From Streptomyces filamentosus (lineage in GTDB: Bacteria > Actinomycetota > Actinomycetes > Streptomycetales > Streptomycetaceae), in assembly GCF_014654895.1 (NCBI RefSeq), contig NZ_BNBE01000001.1:3246501-3310500 (forward strand): 64,000 bases of DNA, in the 5' to 3' direction. Both the position numbers and the translations under genes were made by a program. Shown one piece after another: positions 52,893 to 61,475 of this stretch. Position 1 is the stretch's first letter, and each line of letters starts with the position of its first letter. Below the pieces are notes generated by a model. It was given only the letters and a program-made list of their open reading frames with translations, was not told the DNA's origin and did no database searches.

Positions 52893-53482
52893 CGCGCGGC
52901 GGCCGGGTCGCGGGCGCGCACGACCACGCGGAACCCGCTCCGGAGTCCCTCACAGGGGGCGCCGGGGGCGCCCCGCCCGCCCCGTACGCGGCGCTCGTCG
53001 TCACCGCCTCCAACCGGGCCTCCGCCGGGGTCTACGAGGACAAGGGCGGCCCGCTGGTCGCCGAGGGCCTGCGGGCCATGGGCTTCGCGGTCGACGGCCC
53101 CCGGGTGGTGCCGGACGGGGCGCCCGTCGAGGCGGCCCTCCGCGCCGGCGTCGAGGCCGGGTACGACGTGATCCTCACGACCGGCGGCACCGGGATCTCC
53201 CCGACCGACGAGACGCCCGAGGCCACCGCCCGCCTGCTGGACCGGGAGATCCCCGGCATCCCGGAGGCGATCCGGGCGTACGGCCGGGAGAAGGTGCCGA
53301 CGGCGGCGCTCTCGCGCGGTCTCGCCGGGGTCGCGGGCGGCACGCTGATCGTGAACCTGCCGGGCTCGACCGGCGGGGTGCGGGACGGCCTCGCCGTCCT
53401 GGAGCCGCTGCTGCGGCACGCCGTGGACCAGATCCGGGGCGGCGACCACCCGAGACCGGCGGAAGCGGGCCCGGCGTCATGA
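52889..53482 (+). CDS. mogA: Molybdopterin adenylyltransferase (MogA/MoaB)
   Basis: Adenylylates molybdopterin before metal insertion by MoeA. A Gly/Ala/His-rich N-terminus of ~30 residues precedes the domain, which starts at [21 protein letters not shown]. The Mo-cofactor-binding motif [17 protein letters not shown] lies near residue 95 and [14 protein letters not shown] near the end. It is translationally coupled to moaC (GTGA) and to the following GNAT gene (ATGA). Confidence 0.93.
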   Translation: MTRGGRVAGAHDHAEPAPESLTGGAGGAPPAPYAALVVTASNRASAGVYEDKGGPLVAEGLRAMGFAVDGPRVVPDGAPVEAALRAGVEAGYDVILTTGGTGISPTDETPEATARLLDREIPGIPEAIRAYGREKVPTAALSRGLAGVAGGTLIVNLPGSTGGVRDGLAVLEPLLRHAVDQIRGGDHPRPAEAGPAS

Positions 53483-54099
53483 CCACGGCCTGGCCGGTGG
53501 TCCTCGTCGACGGAGACGTGCTGCTCCGGCCGATAAGGATGCGGGACCAGAGGGAGTGGCGGGAGGTGAACCGCCGCAACCGCGAGTGGCTGCGCCCCTG
53601 GGAGGCGACGGTCCCGCCGCCCGCTCCGGGCATGCCGCCCGGCCGGCGTCCCACGTACCGTCAGATGGTGCGCCACCTGCGGGCGGAGGCGAACGCCGGG
53701 CGGATGCTGCCGTTCGTCGTGGAGTACCGGGGCCGGATGGCCGGGCAGTTGACGGTGGCCGGGATCACCTGGGGCTCGATGTGCTCGGGGCACGTGGGGT
53801 ACTGGGTGGACAGCGAGGTCGCCGGGCACGGGGTGATGCCGACGGCGGTCGCGCTCGCCACCGACCACTGCTTCCGGACGGTCGGGCTGCACCGCATGGA
53901 GGTGTGCATCCGGCCGGAGAACGGCCCGTCGCGCCGGGTGGTGGAGAAGCTCGGCTTCCGCGAGGAGGGGCTGCGGCCGCGCTACCTGCACATCGACGGC
54001 GCCTGGCGGGACCACCTGGTCTTCGCGCTGACGGCGGAGGAGGTCCCGGAGGGGCTGCTGGCCCGCTGGCACCGGACGCGCCGCCGGGACGCCGCGTGA
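53479..54099 (+). CDS. GNAT N-acetyltransferase, RimJ/RimL-like
   Basis: A 206-residue acetyltransferase. LLRPIRMRDQREWREVNRRNREWLRPWEA is the RimJ/RimL-type opening, followed by the acetyl-CoA site around GHVGYWVDSEVAGHGVMPTAV and MEVCIRPENGPSRRVVEKLGF. It probably modifies a ribosomal or other protein N-terminus. The ATGA overlap places it in the galU-glp-moaC-mogA transcript, a neighbourhood conserved in actinomycetes although no pathway link is known to me. Confidence 0.9.
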   Translation: MTTAWPVVLVDGDVLLRPIRMRDQREWREVNRRNREWLRPWEATVPPPAPGMPPGRRPTYRQMVRHLRAEANAGRMLPFVVEYRGRMAGQLTVAGITWGSMCSGHVGYWVDSEVAGHGVMPTAVALATDHCFRTVGLHRMEVCIRPENGPSRRVVEKLGFREEGLRPRYLHIDGAWRDHLVFALTAEEVPEGLLARWHRTRRRDAA

Positions 54100-54290
54100 G
54101 GTGGAACCCGACGGGGCGTCACCGGAAGGTCCACCCCTGCGCTATTCACATAACTGTTCGAATTCCAGTGGCATATGAACACCAATCGATCTGAACAATC
54201 ACAAAAAAGTTCAGTGATATCAGCCAGATCGTGCGACACACCGGGCCAATTGGCCGATGCCCCGTCGAGAACCCCTCTACCGTGTGAGGC
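54100..54290 (+). promoter_or_regulatory. AT-rich promoter region of sepX
   Basis: This is among the most AT-rich non-coding stretches in the window. It contains TTCGAATTC, a CATATG, a run CACAAAAAAG, and the 12-bp palindrome GGCCAATTGGCC (54244-54255). TACCGT ends seven bases before GTG 54291, giving a leaderless start. Confidence 0.55.
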
Positions 54291-55331
54291 GTGAGCAGCA
54301 GCGGCCTCATCTACGCAGTCATCGTCGGGGCCTGGGCCGCCTACCTGGTGCCGATGTGGCTCCGCAGGCAGGACGAGCTGAACGAGGCCCGTCCGACGGA
54401 ACGCTTCAGCACCGCCATCCGGCTCCTCTCCGGACGGGCGGGCATGGAGCGCCGGTACGCCAAGGAGCTCCGCGAGCGGGACCGTACGGCCCCGGAGGCG
54501 GCGACCGACGTGGACCCGGACGCGGCGACCGAGCACTTGAGCTCGGTCGACGTCCGGGCCTTCTCCGCGCCTCCGGCCAGGACCGAGGCCCGCCTCGAAC
54601 TCCCCGAGCCGGAACCGGCGCCGGAGCCCGCGCCCGCCCCGGAGGCCGCCCCGGCGCCCCGCACGGCCGCCGAGCGGGCCCGCCGCGGCAAGGCCCTGGC
54701 CCGCCGCCGGCGCACCACGATCGTGCTCTTCTCCGCCTTCACCCTCGGGGCCGTCGTCGCCGCCGTCGGCGGCGTCGCCTTCCTGTGGGCGCCCGGCGTC
54801 CCCGCCGTGCTGCTCAGCGCCTACATCGTGCACCTGCGCGGCCAGGAGCGCCGCCGCTTCGTCTACGTGATGGACCGGCGTCGCGCCGAGGCCGCCGCCG
54901 CCCGGCTCCGCGAGACCCGCCGGGCCGCCGCCGCCCCGTCGCCCGAGCCGGAGCCCTCGCCCGCGCCGCCGGTCTCCCCGCAGGAGGCCGACCGGCGGGC
55001 GCTCGTCGAGCAGACCGACCACGCGGAGTGGGTGGACCAGCAGCGCGAGCGCGGCCCGGCCCGCGGCGACAGCTGGGACCCGGTGCCGGTGCCGCTGCCC
55101 ACGTACGTGACCGCGCCGGTCGCCCCGCGCGCCTCCAACGGCGTGGACGTCACCGACCCGGAGACCTGGAGCGCGGCCCGCTCCTCCACCGCCGAGCAGC
55201 CCCCCGCCGCCTCCCCGGCCCCGCGCCGCCGCCAGGCGCCGCCGCGCCGGGGCCGCGACCACGGCCGCACCCCGCTCTTCGACCAGTACGCCGACCACGA
55301 CGACGAGCGCCCCCGCGCCGCCAACGAATGA
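54291..55331 (+). CDS. sepX: Divisome membrane protein SepX / GlpR
   Basis: A 346-residue protein. It starts with one membrane span (GLIYAVIVGAWAAYLVPMWLRR) and a charged linker. A Pro/Glu/Ala-rich segment (~100-130) follows, then two close spans (~143-182: TIVLFSAFTLGAVVAAVGG, PAVLLSAYIVHLRG) and a long Arg/Ala/Pro-rich tail. This matches SepX, needed for hyphal septation and sporulation in Streptomyces, the homologue of the Corynebacterium Glp receptor GlpR. The glp gene lies 2 kb upstream on the same strand. It has its own AT-rich promoter. Confidence 0.85.
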   Translation: MSSSGLIYAVIVGAWAAYLVPMWLRRQDELNEARPTERFSTAIRLLSGRAGMERRYAKELRERDRTAPEAATDVDPDAATEHLSSVDVRAFSAPPARTEARLELPEPEPAPEPAPAPEAAPAPRTAAERARRGKALARRRRTTIVLFSAFTLGAVVAAVGGVAFLWAPGVPAVLLSAYIVHLRGQERRRFVYVMDRRRAEAAAARLRETRRAAAAPSPEPEPSPAPPVSPQEADRRALVEQTDHAEWVDQQRERGPARGDSWDPVPVPLPTYVTAPVAPRASNGVDVTDPETWSAARSSTAEQPPAASPAPRRRQAPPRRGRDHGRTPLFDQYADHDDERPRAANE

Positions 55332-55434
55332 GCGGACCCGGCGGACGGGAGTCCCGAACGGGGCCTCATCTGACCTGCGGCGTAAGCGATTTTTCTTCTC
55401 GGCGGCCGGGGTGCTAATGTTTCACACGTCGCAG

Positions 55435-55508
55435 GGGCCTGTGGCGCAGTCCGGTAGCGCACCTCGTTCGCATCGAGGGGGTCAGGGGTTCGAATCCCCT
55501 CAGGTCCA
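55435..55508 (+). tRNA. tRNA-Ala (anticodon CGC)
   Basis: Acceptor arms GGGCCTG and CAGGTCC pair with one G-U. The D-arm is GCGC...GCGC, the anticodon stem CCTCG/CGAGG encloses TTCGCAT (anticodon CGC), and the T-arm is AGGGG TTCGAAT CCCCT. CCA is not encoded. TAATGT ~20 bp upstream is a good -10. Confidence 0.95.
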
Positions 55509-55517
55509 CAAGTGACG

Positions 55518-55558
55518 AGATCCCGGTCAGTCGGAAGACTGACCGGGATCTTTGCTTT
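55518..55558 (+). terminator. Terminator of tRNA-Ala
   Basis: A perfect 15-bp stem (AGATCCCGGTCAGTC and complement) with loop GGAA is followed by TTGCTTT, ten bases past the tRNA. Confidence 0.88.
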
Positions 55559-55617
55559 GTGCCCGGACGCGCCGGTGCGGCGCGCCCCCGGAGGAGCGCG
55601 CCGCACCGGCGGCGGGA

Positions 55618-56097
55618 TCAGCGCAGCGGCTTCGCGAAGCAGCGGCTGCTGTCGTAGTCGCGGTAGTGGCCGAACTTGACGCACGGCTCGTAGCCGCTTG
55701 AGGCGTAGAGGGCGATGGCCTCGGGCTGGGCCGTGCCGGTCTCCAGGACCATGCGGGTGCGGCCCGCGGCGCGGGCGTCGTCCTCCAGGAGGGCGAGGAT
55801 GCGGCGGGCCAGGCCCAGGCCGCGCGCCTCGGGGACCACGTACATCCGCTTCAGCTCGGCGTCGCCGTCCGCGTACCCCTCCTCGTTCTCGTCCTGGCGG
55901 CGCCAGGCGCCGCTGGCGACCGGGAGCCCCTCGGGGTCGTAGGCGAGGAGGTAGAGGCCCTGCGGCGGGACGAACATGCCGGGGTCGAGGGGAGTGACGT
56001 CGCCCTCGCCGTCGTAGCGGATCCGGTATTCGGCCTGCACCGCGTCCTGGAGTTTCACCGCGTCGGGGTGGTCGTACGGCGTCGGCTGGATGTGCAT
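55618..56097 (-). CDS. GNAT N-acetyltransferase
   Basis: A 159-residue single-domain acetyltransferase. The acetyl-CoA binding segment is LKRMYVVPEARGLGLARRILALLEDDA, an R-x2-G/A-type loop, followed by VLETGTAQPEAIALYASSGY, which is the usual strand-helix end. The acceptor is unknown. TACGAT lies seven bases before ATG 56097. It is divergent from exonuclease III with only 50 bp between start codons. Confidence 0.9.
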   Translation of the reverse strand: MHIQPTPYDHPDAVKLQDAVQAEYRIRYDGEGDVTPLDPGMFVPPQGLYLLAYDPEGLPVASGAWRRQDENEEGYADGDAELKRMYVVPEARGLGLARRILALLEDDARAAGRTRMVLETGTAQPEAIALYASSGYEPCVKFGHYRDYDSSRCFAKPLR

Positions 56098-56147
56098 GGC
56101 CGCAATCGTACGTGTATGCGAGCTGCGGCTGTCGGTATTCTCCCGGG

Positions 56148-56951
56148 ATGCTCACTGTCACGACCGCGAACGTCAACGGCCTCCGCGCCGCCGCCAAGAA
56201 GGGCTTCGTCGAGTGGCTGGCGGGGACCTCAGCCGACGCCGTGTGCCTCCAGGAGGTCCGCGCCGAGGAGGACCAGCTCCCCGACGAGGTGCGGAGCCCC
56301 GAGGGCTGGTTCACCGCCTTCGCCCCCGCCGCCGCCAAGGGCCGCGCCGGCGTCGCCCTCTACCTGCGGCGCGAGCCCGACGCGGTCCGCGTCGGCTTCG
56401 GGTCCGCCGAGTTCGACGGCTCCGGCCGCTACGTCGAGGCCGACCTGCCCGGTGTCGTCGTCGCCAGCCTCTACCTCCCCTCCGGCCAGGAGGGGACGGA
56501 GCGCCAGGACGAGAAGTACCGCTTCATGGGCGAGTTCCTGCCGTACCTGAAGGAGCTGCGGGTCCGGGCCGCCGCCGAGGGCCGCGAGGTCGTCGTCTGC
56601 GGCGACTGGAACATCGCCCACCGCGAGGCCGACCTGAAGAACTGGAAGCTCAACCAGAAGAAGGCGGGCTTCCTGCCCGAGGAGCGCGCCTGGCTCACCC
56701 GCGTCCTGGAGGGGACCGACGGCGGGTACGTGGACGTGCTGCGGGCCCTCCATCCGGACCTGGAGGGGCCGTACTCCTGGTGGTCCTACCGGGGCCGCGC
56801 CTTCGACAACGACTCGGGCTGGCGCATCGACTACCACATGGCCACGCCCGGCCTCGCGGCGAAGGCCGCCAAGGCCTACGTGGAGCGGGCCGCCACCCAC
56901 GAGGAGCGCTGGAGCGACCACGCGCCCGTGACGGCCGTCTACGACCTGTAG
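56148..56951 (+). CDS. xthA: Exodeoxyribonuclease III / AP endonuclease
   Basis: Cuts DNA at abasic sites and trims 3' ends in base excision repair. The 267-residue protein shows TANVNGLRAA (Asn), CLQEVR (catalytic Glu), VCGDWNIAH (Asp/Asn), SWWSYRGRAFDNDSGWRIDYHM and the terminal SDHAPV (Asp-His). TATTCT ends six bases before ATG 56148 with no ribosome site, so the message is likely leaderless. Confidence 0.94.
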   Translation: MLTVTTANVNGLRAAAKKGFVEWLAGTSADAVCLQEVRAEEDQLPDEVRSPEGWFTAFAPAAAKGRAGVALYLRREPDAVRVGFGSAEFDGSGRYVEADLPGVVVASLYLPSGQEGTERQDEKYRFMGEFLPYLKELRVRAAAEGREVVVCGDWNIAHREADLKNWKLNQKKAGFLPEERAWLTRVLEGTDGGYVDVLRALHPDLEGPYSWWSYRGRAFDNDSGWRIDYHMATPGLAAKAAKAYVERAATHEERWSDHAPVTAVYDL

Positions 56952-57018
56952 GCCGGCCCCGGCCCGCCGCTGCCCGATCGGTTCCCGCGCCTCCCGGCCC
57001 ACGGCCGGGGGCGCGGGC

Positions 57019-57681
57019 TCAGGCGTCCCCCGGTCGCAGGCGGCGGTCGAGGGCGAGGGAGAGCTCGGCGTCGACGACGCTCTTCGCGAGGGGGCGCAGC
57101 CGGTTCAGGTCGCCGCCCCGCACGTGCGGGCCCAGGGCCTCGGCGAAGAGTTCGGCGAGGGCGTCGGCGTGCTCGCGCACCCGGGCGCCGGCCTTCAGGA
57201 CCTCGGCGAGCGGAACGCCCTCGCGGACGAGGGCCGCCGAGACGTCGAGGAGCCGGCGGCTGACGTGGACGATCTCCTCGCCGTCCGTCGCCAGGTAGCC
57301 GAGGTCCAGGGCCGCCGCGAGGTTCTCCGGGGTGACCTCGCCGTCGAAGTGGTCGGCGAGCTCGCCGGGGGTGAGGCGGACCGGCTCCTCCTCGGTGGGG
57401 GTGCCGAGTTCGAGGACCTCGCCCACGTCCCGGCCGGACTCGAAGGCCGTGGTGAGGTCCGCGATGCCGGTGAGGGTGTGGCCCCGTTCGAGCAGGGCGG
57501 CGATGGTGCGCAGCCGGGCCAGGTGCCGCTCGTCGTACCAGGCGATCCGGCCCTCGCGGCGCGGCGGCGGGATCAGGCCGCGCTCGCGGTAGAAGCGGAG
57601 CGTGCGGACGGTGATGCCGGCCGCCTCGGCCAGTTCCGCCATCCGGTACTCGTGGGGTGGGTGCCCTGATCGTTCTGCCAC
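57019..57681 (-). CDS. MerR-family regulator
   Basis: A 220-residue regulator with the winged helix EYRMAELAEAAGITVRTLRFYRERGLIPPP and WYDERHLARLRTIAALLERGHTL, then a coiled-coil and an unusually long C-terminal effector domain (~120 residues). It is divergent from the monooxygenase operon and two related palindromes occupy the 133-bp gap. TAGGCT stands seven bases before GTG 57681, and one palindrome falls within the -35/-10 spacer, as expected of MerR promoters. Confidence 0.9.
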   Translation of the reverse strand: MAERSGHPPHEYRMAELAEAAGITVRTLRFYRERGLIPPPRREGRIAWYDERHLARLRTIAALLERGHTLTGIADLTTAFESGRDVGEVLELGTPTEEEPVRLTPGELADHFDGEVTPENLAAALDLGYLATDGEEIVHVSRRLLDVSAALVREGVPLAEVLKAGARVREHADALAELFAEALGPHVRGGDLNRLRPLAKSVVDAELSLALDRRLRPGDA

Positions 57682-57699
57682 GCCCGCCAGCCTATGTTG

Positions 57700-57742
57700 T
57701 ACCGCCGGTAACTTTCCCTCGCCGTACCCCTACCGCTCGGTA
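57700..57742. promoter_or_regulatory. Paired MerR operator candidates
   Basis: TACCGCCGGTA (57700-57710) and TACCGCTCGGTA (57731-57742) share TACCG/CGGTA arms with one- and two-base centres. The first lies just upstream of the merR -10; the second is ~10 bp before a TACAGT that could be the -10 of the divergent operon. Confidence 0.6.
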
Positions 57743-57814
57743 TGGAGCTGCTCTACAGTCCCGACTGTGCCAGTGATTGCTGGCGGAATCTTGGCCGGGC
57801 GCACGGGAGGCGGC

Positions 57815-59335
57815 ATGGCGAAGCACGAGCACGTTCGGGTGGCGGTGATCGGATCGGGGTTCGGTGGGCTCGGGGCCGCCGTCCGGCTGCGCCGCGAGGG
57901 GATCACCGACTTCGTCGTCCTGGAACGGGCCGACTCGGTGGGCGGCACCTGGCGGGACAACAGCTACCCCGGGTGCGCCTGCGACGTGCCCTCCCACCTG
58001 TACTCCTTCTCCTTCGCGCCCAACCCCGACTGGCCCCGCACCTTCTCCGGCCAGCGGCACATCCGGGCCTACCTGGAGCACGTCGCCGACACCTTCGGCA
58101 TCAGGCCGCACCTGCGGCTGAACCACGAGGTGCTGCGGATGGAGTGGGACGCCGAGGCGCTGCGCTGGCGGATCGAGACCAGCTCCGGCTCCTTCACCGC
58201 CGACGTCGTCGTCTCCGCCACCGGCCCGCTCTCCGACCCGAAGATCCCGGACGTCCCCGGACTCGACGGCTTCCCCGGCAAGGTCTTCCACTCGGCCCGC
58301 TGGGACCACGACTACGACCTGCGGGGCAAGCGCGTCGCCATGATCGGCACCGGCGCCTCCGCCATCCAGATCGTCCCCGCCATCCAGCCCGAGGTCGGGA
58401 AACTGACCCTCTTCCAGCGCACGCCCCCCTGGGTCATGCGCCGCATGGACCGCGCCATCAGCGGCCCCGAGCGCTGGCTCCACCGCAGGCTGCCGGTCAC
58501 CGCCACCGTGCGGCGCGGCCTCCTCTGGGGCATCCGCGAACTCCAGGTCGGCGCCTTCACCAAGCACCCCGGCGAGCTGGGCCTGGTCGAGAAGCTGGCC
58601 AAGGCCAACATCGCCAAGGCGGTCAAGGACCCGGTGCTGCGGGCCAGGCTCACCCCCTCGTACCGCATCGGCTGCAAGCGGATCCTGCTGTCCAACACGT
58701 ACTACCCCGCGGTCGCCCAGCCCAACGTCGACGTCGTCCCCGGCCTGAAGGAGGTGCGCGGCAGCGTCCTCGTCGCCTCCGACGGCACCGAGACCGAGGT
58801 CGACGCGATCATCTTCGGCACCGGCTTCCAGGTCACCGACATGCCGATCGCCCCGCGCGTCATCGGCGCCGACGGCCGCTCGCTCGCCGAGCACTGGAAG
58901 GACGGCATGGAGTCGCTGCGCGGCGCCACCGCCGCCGGCTTCCCCAACTGGATGACGATCATCGGCCCCAACACCGGCCTCGGGAACTCCTCCATGATCC
59001 TCATGATCGAGTCCCAGCTGAACTACATGGCCGACTACCTGCGCCAGCTGAACGTCCTCGGCGGCCGGGCCGCCCTCGCCGTCCGTCCCTCCGCCGTCGG
59101 CGCCTGGAACCGCAAAGTCCAGCAGCGCATGGAGCGCACCGTGTGGAAGTCCGGCGGCTGCGACAGCTGGTACCTCGACGCCAACGGCCGCAACACCACC
59201 CTGTGGCCCGGCACCACCGGCGAGTTCCGCCGCGAGACCCGGCAGGTCGACCTCTCCGAGTACGAGGTCGTCCGCGCGCCCGCACCGGTCAGGGCCACCG
59301 CCCGTCCCGCCCGGAAGAAGGAGGCCGCCTCGTGA
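57815..59335 (+). CDS. Flavin monooxygenase, Baeyer-Villiger type
   Basis: A 506-residue FAD/NADPH enzyme that inserts oxygen into ketones or related substrates. FAD is bound at VIGSGFGG (12-18) and NADPH at MIGTGASA. Between them is FPGKVFHSARWD, which fits the FxGxxxHxxxW(D/P) signature of type I Baeyer-Villiger monooxygenases. The C-terminus has a basic tail. GGGAGG precedes ATG 57815. It begins a three-gene operon with a hydrolase and an SDR, the same order as mymA-lipR-sadH in Mycobacterium tuberculosis. Confidence 0.9.
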   Translation: MAKHEHVRVAVIGSGFGGLGAAVRLRREGITDFVVLERADSVGGTWRDNSYPGCACDVPSHLYSFSFAPNPDWPRTFSGQRHIRAYLEHVADTFGIRPHLRLNHEVLRMEWDAEALRWRIETSSGSFTADVVVSATGPLSDPKIPDVPGLDGFPGKVFHSARWDHDYDLRGKRVAMIGTGASAIQIVPAIQPEVGKLTLFQRTPPWVMRRMDRAISGPERWLHRRLPVTATVRRGLLWGIRELQVGAFTKHPGELGLVEKLAKANIAKAVKDPVLRARLTPSYRIGCKRILLSNTYYPAVAQPNVDVVPGLKEVRGSVLVASDGTETEVDAIIFGTGFQVTDMPIAPRVIGADGRSLAEHWKDGMESLRGATAAGFPNWMTIIGPNTGLGNSSMILMIESQLNYMADYLRQLNVLGGRAALAVRPSAVGAWNRKVQQRMERTVWKSGGCDSWYLDANGRNTTLWPGTTGEFRRETRQVDLSEYEVVRAPAPVRATARPARKKEAAS

Positions 59336-60237
59336 TCGGCCTCCCCGCCCCCCGCACCCTCACCGTCCGCTCCGCCGACGGCGCCGAGCTGCACACCGAG
59401 GTGTACGGCCCCGAGGGCGCGCCCGCCGTCGTCCTCGCCCACGGCTGGACCTGCTCCACCGCCTTCTGGGCCGAGCAGATCCGGGCGCTCGCCCCCGACC
59501 ACCGGGTCGTCGCCTACGACCAGCGCGGCCACGGCCGCTCCCCGGTCCCCGCCCCCGGCGGCTACTCCACCACCGCGCTCGCCGACGACCTGGAGGCCGT
59601 GCTCGCGGCCACCCTCGGCCCCGGCGAGCGGGCCGTCGTCGCCGGCCACTCCATGGGCGGCATGACGATCATGGCGGCGGCCGGCCGGCCCGGCTTCGTC
59701 CAGCACGCCGCCGCCGTCCTGCTCTGCTCCACCGGCCCGTCCAGGCTCACCTCCGAGGCGACCGTGGTGCCGCTCGGCCCCGGCGGGCTGCGGACCCGGC
59801 TGACCGGCGCCGTCCTCGGCTCCAAGGCGCCGCTGGGCCCGGTCAACGGCATCTCGAAGAAGGTCCTCAAGTACGCGACGATGGGACCGGGGTCGGCGCC
59901 CGACCGGGTCGAGTCCTGCGCCCGGATCGTGCACGCCTGTCCGCGCCCCTCCCGGTACGGCTGGTCGCAGGTGCTGGCCGGGCTCGACCTGGAGGCGGCC
60001 GTGCGCGAGCTGCGGGTGCCCGCCGCCGTCCTCGTCGGCACCGCCGACCGGCTCACCCCGCCGGTCCACTCCCGGGCCATGGCCGAGGCCCTGCCGCACT
60101 GCACCGGCCTGACCGAACTGGCCGGCATGGGCCACATGACGCCGGTCGAGGCCCCGGAGGCCGTCACCGCCCAGATCCGCGAACTGACGCTCACGTACCT
60201 CGGAGCGCACCCGACCAGCAAGGAGGCAGGGGCATGA
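59332..60237 (+). CDS. Alpha/beta hydrolase
   Basis: A 301-residue hydrolase. LAHGWTCSTAFW holds the oxyanion-hole HG, the nucleophile elbow is GHSMGG (Ser107), an acid lies in LVGTADRLTP, and the catalytic His is in GMGHMTPVE. GTGA overlaps the monooxygenase stop, and GAAGGAGG precedes it. A Baeyer-Villiger enzyme followed by an esterase suggests that an ester formed from a ketone is then cleaved. Confidence 0.9.
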   Translation: MIGLPAPRTLTVRSADGAELHTEVYGPEGAPAVVLAHGWTCSTAFWAEQIRALAPDHRVVAYDQRGHGRSPVPAPGGYSTTALADDLEAVLAATLGPGERAVVAGHSMGGMTIMAAAGRPGFVQHAAAVLLCSTGPSRLTSEATVVPLGPGGLRTRLTGAVLGSKAPLGPVNGISKKVLKYATMGPGSAPDRVESCARIVHACPRPSRYGWSQVLAGLDLEAAVRELRVPAAVLVGTADRLTPPVHSRAMAEALPHCTGLTELAGMGHMTPVEAPEAVTAQIRELTLTYLGAHPTSKEAGA

Positions 60238-61115
60238 GCAGGGTCAGCCTGGAAGGACAGGTCGCGGTCGTCACCGGCGGCGCCCGCGGCGTGGGCGAGC
60301 TCCTCGCCCGCAAGCTCTCCGCGCGCGGCGCGAGGATCGCCCTCGTCGGCCTGGAGCCCGAACTCCTCAAGGAGGTCGCCGGCCGGCTGCACACCGAGGC
60401 CGACTGGTGGGAGGCCGACGTCACCGACCACGAGGCGATGGCCCGGGTCGCGGCCGAGGTGAAGGAGCGCTTCGGGAAGGTCGACATCGTCGTCGCCAAC
60501 GCGGGCGTCGCGGCGGGCGGCCCGTTCGTCGAGTCCGACCCGGTCGCCTGGCGGCGGGTCATCGAGGTCAACCTCATCGGCGGGGCGGTCACCGGCCGCG
60601 CCTTCCTGCCGGTCCTCATGGAGTCCCGGGGGTACTTCCTCCAGATCGCCTCGCTCGCCGCGATCACCCCCGCCCCGATGATGACCGCGTACTGCGCCTC
60701 CAAGTCCGGCGTCGAGGCCTTCGCGCACAGCCTGCGCGCCGAGGTCGCCTACAAGGGCGTGAAGGTCGGCGTCGGCTACCTCTCCTGGACCGACACCGAC
60801 ATGGTGCGGGGCGCCGACCAGGACGACGTGATGAAGGAGCTGAGGCAGCGGCTGCCCTGGCCGTCGAACCGCACCTACCCGCTCGGCCCCGCCGTCGACC
60901 GGATCGTCGAGGGCATCGAGCGCCGCTCCGCCCACGTGTACGCGCAGTGGTGGCTGCGCGGCATGCAGTCGATCCGCGGCTACCTGCCCGGCGTCATCGC
61001 GAGCGTCGGCAAGCGCGAGGTGGCCCGCTTCGAGCCCCGGCTCTCCACGGTCTCCAAGGGACTGGTGGGCGCGGGCGGCGCGGCCGACGAGCACGCCCGG
61101 AGGGAGCGCGCCTGA
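60234..61115 (+). CDS. Short-chain dehydrogenase/reductase
   Basis: A 293-residue NAD(P)-dependent oxidoreductase. The dinucleotide motif is TGGARGVGE, NAG appears at IVVANAG, the catalytic Ser is in FLQIASLAA and Tyr153/Lys157 are in YCASK. An extended C-terminus beyond residue 250 with QWWLRGMQSIRGYLPG may contact membranes, as in SadH-like proteins. ATGA overlap with the hydrolase shows coupling. It could form the ketone for the monooxygenase or process its product. Confidence 0.9.
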   Translation: MSRVSLEGQVAVVTGGARGVGELLARKLSARGARIALVGLEPELLKEVAGRLHTEADWWEADVTDHEAMARVAAEVKERFGKVDIVVANAGVAAGGPFVESDPVAWRRVIEVNLIGGAVTGRAFLPVLMESRGYFLQIASLAAITPAPMMTAYCASKSGVEAFAHSLRAEVAYKGVKVGVGYLSWTDTDMVRGADQDDVMKELRQRLPWPSNRTYPLGPAVDRIVEGIERRSAHVYAQWWLRGMQSIRGYLPGVIASVGKREVARFEPRLSTVSKGLVGAGGAADEHARRERA

Positions 61116-61235
61116 CGGCGTCCGACACGCACGGTGACTGATCGAAATGCGTGGAATGTTCGCTCGTGCAAGGCTGGTCGAGGCCCCGGGGCACGCAGCC
61201 CCGCCCCCCTCACACCCTTCTAGGAGTGACTCTTC

Positions 61236-61424
61236 ATGGGCATCAAGGACCAGTTCCAGGACAAGGCGCAGGAGCTCGCCGACCGTGCCAAGCAGGCCAC
61301 GGGCAAGGGCAGGGACGCCAAGGACGAGGCGTCCCAGCGCGCCACCCAGGGCCGCGAGAGCGCCCAGGACGCCAAGGAGCGCGCCGAGCGGGAGCTGCGG
61401 GAGCGCACCGGTCGCGACTCCTGA
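61236..61424 (+). CDS. Small charged helical protein, 62 aa
   Basis: Almost entirely Lys, Glu, Asp, Ala, Arg and Gln, e.g. IKDQFQDKAQELADRAKQATG then KDEASQRATQ, with no hydrophobic core, so it is likely an amphipathic or disordered stress protein reminiscent of CsbD or LEA-like proteins. AGGAG stands nine bases before ATG 61236 and a perfect hairpin follows the stop, so it forms a complete monocistronic unit. Confidence 0.8.
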   Translation: MGIKDQFQDKAQELADRAKQATGKGRDAKDEASQRATQGRESAQDAKERAERELRERTGRDS

Positions 61425-61437
61425 CGCCGTCCTGTGA

Positions 61438-61473
61438 CGGAGGGCGCACCCGGGACGCCGGGTGCGCCCTCCG
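61438..61473 (+). terminator. Hairpin after the small charged protein
   Basis: A perfect 16-bp stem (CGGAGGGCGCACCCGG and complement) with loop GACG lies 13 bases after the stop. There is no T-run. Confidence 0.75.
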
Positions 61474-61475
61474 CG

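Noticed and set aside
61141..61235. ECF promoter GGAAT...GTC before the small charged protein
   Set aside because: The spacing (19) and GTC instead of GTT make the match too weak to call.
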